DNA of 8,244 nt from JAFIHK01 sp041441455 (GTDB lineage Bacteria > Bacteroidota > Bacteroidia > Bacteroidales > UBA932), in contig JASDTB010000101.1 of assembly GCA_041441455.1 (NCBI GenBank), positions 1 to 8,244 on the forward strand, given 5' to 3'. Positions 7,038 to 8,244 of this stretch are shown here, piece by piece. The number at the start of each line of letters is the position of its first letter. Position 1 is the first letter of the stretch. The translations under genes were made by a program, and so were the position numbers. Below the pieces are notes generated by a model. That model did not search any database. It saw only the letters and a program-made list of their open reading frames with translations, and was not told the DNA's origin.

Positions 7038-7346
7038 CTAAACAAAAAAATAACCCATAGATTTAGCAACATAGTAAAGCACTACTATGAGACCCAACAA
7101 CGAAAGAAGAACGATAAAACGAGTAAGCAAAGGCGAGCCAGGCTGTCTTCTACTCTCGTAAACTGCTTTTTTAAGCTTTCCACGAATAGCTTTCCCAGGC
7201 TTATACTCACGCTCCTTGCCCTTCTCCTCTTCATGAAGCTTGTCGAACCTCTCTTGCATATCCTCTTTCTTCTCATCGTAATAGAGAGGCTGATAATTAT
7301 AGACCCTGTGCTTAGGAGCCTTGAAAAAACTGAAACCTATACCCAT
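7038..7346 (-). CDS. Small conserved Bacteroidota membrane protein of unknown function, first gene of mutL operon
   Basis: A 102-residue protein. The N-terminus 'MGIGFSFFKAPKHRVYNYQP' with 'LYYDEKKED' (21-29) resembles a short family found across Bacteroidota, often beside mutL or riboflavin-synthesis genes and sometimes mislabelled as a riboflavin synthase subunit. A highly charged, probably helical middle (about 25-68, rich in Lys, Glu and Arg) leads to one hydrophobic segment (about 75-93) near the C-terminus. This suggests a tail-anchored inner-membrane protein with its body in the cytoplasm. There is no signal peptide and no enzyme motif. It is 14 bases upstream of mutL and is preceded by an exact -7 promoter box, so it leads the transcription unit. 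Function is unknown; the riboflavin synthase label should not be used. Confidence 0.8.
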   Translation of the reverse strand: MGIGFSFFKAPKHRVYNYQPLYYDEKKEDMQERFDKLHEEEKGKEREYKPGKAIRGKLKKAVYESRRQPGSPLLTRFIVLLSLLGLIVVLYYVAKSMGYFFV

Positions 7347-7374
7347 AACTGTAGAATTTAAAACATCCCTTTGG

Positions 7375-7382
7375 CAAAGATA
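7375..7382 (-). promoter_or_regulatory. Bacteroidota-type -7 element (TATCTTTG) for the mutL operon
   Basis: On the minus strand 7382-7375 reads TATCTTTG, an exact TAnnTTTG match. It would give a leader of about 23-25 bases before the ATG at 7346. No clean TTTG lies 19-20 bases upstream, where the sequence is T-rich. It is the only good promoter match seen ahead of the seven-gene leftward cluster. Confidence 0.6.
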
Positions 7383-7406
7383 ACAAATATTATACTAAAA
7401 ATGTTG

Positions 7407-7414
7407 TAGCTTTG
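7407..7414 (+). promoter_or_regulatory. Bacteroidota-type -7 element (TAGCTTTG) for ispF
   Basis: TAGCTTTG exactly matches TAnnTTTG and would start transcription near 7420, giving a leader of about 40 A/T-rich bases before the ispF ATG at 7461. The -33 region is poor. It is back-to-back with the leftward -7 box at 7375-7382, so the two promoters share about 30 bases and could interfere with each other. Confidence 0.5.
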
Positions 7415-7460
7415 CCATGCTTGCCTTTTTTAACATTTATTCATCAAATATTTAACATTT

Positions 7461-7940
7461 ATGGATTTTAGAGTAGGAAATGGTTACGATGTACACCGCC
7501 TTGCAGAAGGTCTAGACCTATGGATTTGCGGGATAAAGATCGAACATTCAAAAGGATGCGTTGCCCACTCCGACGGCGATACCCCAATACACGCCCTCTG
7601 CGACGCCATGCTCGGAGCACTAGCACTTGGCGACATTGGAAAGCACTTTCCCGACACATCCGACGACTTCAAAGGCATCGACAGCACAATTCTCCTATCG
7701 TCTGTAAACAAGCTTATTAAAAGCCACGGCTACACCATCAACAACGCAGACATCACAATCGCACTACAACGTCCCAAAATTGGCCCATACATAACCCAGA
7801 TGCGCCAAAGACTAGCCGAAGTCCTCCAAACCGACATCGACCGCATCTCCATAAAAGCCACAACCACCGAAAAACTCGGCTTTGTAGGCCGCGAAGAGGG
7901 GATAGAAGCCTACGCCACAGTCCTCTTAGTGAAAGAGTAA
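7461..7940 (+). CDS. ispF: 2-C-methyl-D-erythritol 2,4-cyclodiphosphate synthase
   Basis: IspF converts CDP-methylerythritol 2-phosphate to methylerythritol 2,4-cyclodiphosphate with release of CMP, the fifth step of the MEP isoprenoid pathway; it works as a cytoplasmic homotrimer. At 159 residues it has the standard length. Metal ligands are in 'GYDVH' (Asp10, His12) and 'IHALCDA' (His44). 'AHSDGD' (35-40), 'DIGKHFPDT' (58-66) and 'KATTTEKLGFVGREEGI' (132-148) cover the active-site loops and the cytidine pocket. The start is the ATG giving the canonical 'MDFRVGNGYDVH' opening. The gene stands alone, divergent from the mutL operon, and is followed by a tRNA with its own promoter. Its third codon positions are strongly rich in C and A, unlike the T/G-rich minus-strand genes; this fits strand mutation bias rather than foreign origin. 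Confidence 0.98.
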   Translation: MDFRVGNGYDVHRLAEGLDLWICGIKIEHSKGCVAHSDGDTPIHALCDAMLGALALGDIGKHFPDTSDDFKGIDSTILLSSVNKLIKSHGYTINNADITIALQRPKIGPYITQMRQRLAEVLQTDIDRISIKATTTEKLGFVGREEGIEAYATVLLVKE

Positions 7941-8026
7941 CAGCCACAACACACCATTACCACACACTTGCCCCAATTTTTTTTTGGCGCATAATAAATT
8001 TATATTACTTTTGCAGTCCCAAATGC
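7941..8026. other. Short intergenic region between ispF and tRNA
   Basis: There is no gene here. The first part is A/C-rich. A run of nine Ts at 7977-7985 sits between GCCCCAA and TTGGCGC, which pair with one mismatch, but the Ts would lie in the loop, so this is not a standard terminator. The right part holds the tRNA promoter. Confidence 0.6.
7983..8013 (+). promoter_or_regulatory. tRNA promoter: -33 TTTG and -7 TACTTTTG
   Basis: TTTG at 7983-7986 and TACTTTTG at 8006-8013 are separated by exactly 19 bases, matching the Bacteroidota -33/-7 architecture at both boxes. The predicted start is near 8018-8020, just before the mature tRNA 5' end at 8027. It is the best promoter in the window, as expected for a stable RNA gene. 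Confidence 0.8.
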
Positions 8027-8100
8027 GGCGCGATAGCTCAGCTGGTTAGAGCGCATGATTCATAATCATGAGGTCCCCAGTTCAATCCTGGGTCGCGCTA
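8027..8100 (+). tRNA. tRNA with anticodon CAT, probably elongator tRNA-Met
   Basis: A complete cloverleaf of 74 bases. Acceptor 8027-8033 pairs with 8093-8099, with G1 facing U72 as a wobble. D-stem GCTC/GAGC (8036-8039/8049-8052). Anticodon stem CATGA/TCATG (8054-8058/8066-8070) with loop TTCATAA and anticodon CAT at 8061-8063. Five-base variable loop. T-stem CCCAG/CTGGG (8076-8080/8088-8092) with loop TTCAATC. Discriminator A at 8100. The CCA end is not encoded, so it must be added after transcription. The anticodon stem lacks the three G-C pairs of initiator tRNA, so this is an elongator. The body resembles elongator Met tRNA, but a lysidine-modified Ile tRNA with the same anticodon cannot be fully excluded. 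It has its own promoter and terminator, a single-gene unit. Confidence 0.95.
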
Positions 8101-8111
8101 CAAATGAAACC

Positions 8112-8141
8112 AACCCCTTGCCAAACGGCAAGGGGTTTTTT
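8112..8141 (+). terminator. Intrinsic terminator after the tRNA
   Basis: A perfect 9-base-pair GC-rich stem, CCCCTTGCC (8114-8122) with GGCAAGGGG (8127-8135), closes a 4-base loop AAAC and is followed by six Ts (8136-8141). AA at 8112-8113 can extend the stem into the T run. It lies 11 bases after the mature tRNA 3' end. Confidence 0.93.
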
Positions 8142-8183
8142 GTTTTGCATCGTTCAGAGCTTGCTCTGAAACGAAAGCAAAAC
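8142..8183. repeat. Imperfect inverted repeat (hairpin) beyond the tRNA terminator
   Basis: Outer arms GTTTTGC (8142-8148) and GCAAAAC (8177-8183) pair perfectly. Inside them CGTT pairs with AACG, leaving one A bulged, and CAGAG pairs with CTCTG around a CTTG loop (8160-8163). No T run follows on either strand, so it is not a second standard terminator. It could be a palindromic intergenic repeat unit, part of a mobile element, or a structured RNA end. It is not assigned to a known family. Confidence 0.55.
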
Positions 8184-8200
8184 AAATATAGATAGTATCC

Positions 8201-8235
8201 CAAAAAGTGTGTATATCTTTTAACTCACATTTTTG
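8201..8235. repeat. Imperfect inverted repeat near right edge, possible insertion-element end
   Basis: CAAAAAGTGTG (8201-8211) is matched in reverse complement by CTCACATTTTTG (8224-8235), with one extra base and one mismatch, around a 12-base A/T-rich centre. No gene is visible from 8184 to the edge. The GTATCCCAAAAAGTGTG stretch at 8195-8211 is reminiscent of terminal repeats of some Bacteroidota insertion sequences, but no transposase lies inside the window, so this stays a guess. Confidence 0.3.
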
Positions 8236-8244
8236 TATGGCAAA

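Noticed and set aside
7431..7462. Direct repeat TAACATTTAT at 7431-7440 and 7453-7462 upstream of ispF
   Set aside because: A 10-base A/T-rich repeat in A/T-rich leader DNA is expected by chance, and the second copy runs into the start codon. No operator logic is visible.
7468..7947. Overlapping frames on both strands across ispF (7468-7659, 7484-7711, 7520-7720, 7753-7947)
   Set aside because: They are Arg/Leu-rich shadows of ispF caused by its C-rich codons. IspF itself matches the family over its full length.
7970..7992. Terminator for ispF at the T run
   Set aside because: The T run lies in the loop between weakly pairing arms instead of after a stem, and it overlaps the tRNA -33 box.
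8027..8100. Initiator tRNA-fMet
   Set aside because: The weak 1-72 pair is suggestive, but the anticodon stem is CATGA/TCATG and lacks the three consecutive G-C pairs required of initiators.
1..8244. CRISPR array, toxin-antitoxin, retron, phage or other defence module
   Set aside because: No regularly spaced repeats, reverse transcriptase, nuclease-helicase pairs or small toxin/antitoxin pairs are visible. The genes are housekeeping or envelope-related.

Overview
This window looks like chromosomal DNA of a member of Bacteroidota, most likely Bacteroidales. Three things point there. Promoter-like TAnnTTTG (-7) elements precede four genes. Start codons follow A/T-rich leaders with no clear Shine-Dalgarno sequence. 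The gene set (mutL with a degenerate endonuclease region, a single rhomboid, a membrane-anchored EEP-family protein, a small 'PKHRV...YYDE' membrane protein, a DUF5009-like acyltransferase) is typical of the group. A run of exactly 100 Ns at 2994-3093 shows it is a scaffold from a draft or metagenome assembly.

Left end (1-374): the 5' part of a leftward NagX/HGSNAT-like membrane acyltransferase gene, broken by an in-frame TAA while family-like sequence continues to the window edge. A compact divergent promoter region (318-374) separates it from rightward rsmE (375-1139), a 16S rRNA m3U1498 methyltransferase.

Centre (1121-7346): seven leftward genes with gaps of 4 to 31 bases, probably one operon. 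In transcription order they are: a small single-pass membrane protein, mutL, a rhomboid protease, an EEP-fold hydrolase with an N-terminal membrane region, a GT4-type glycosyltransferase (interrupted by the assembly gap), a divergent TsaC/Sua5-like protein, and a CaCA Na+/Ca2+ antiporter. The antiporter's 3' end overlaps convergent rsmE by 19 bases. The operon mixes mismatch repair with envelope functions and does not form an obvious single pathway.

Right end (7347-8244): a divergent promoter region, then rightward ispF (MEP-pathway isoprenoid synthesis), then an isolated tRNA with anticodon CAT. The tRNA has a near-ideal -33/-7 promoter and a strong intrinsic terminator. The last 100 bases hold an imperfect hairpin and a second inverted repeat that could be the edge of an insertion element; neither is assigned.

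Most of the window is housekeeping sequence, and I see no convincing new multi-gene system. The points most worth checking are the nonsense codon in the acyltransferase, loss of signature residues in the TsaC-like protein, the altered MutL endonuclease motif, the mis-sized gap in the glycosyltransferase, and the repeats at the right edge.
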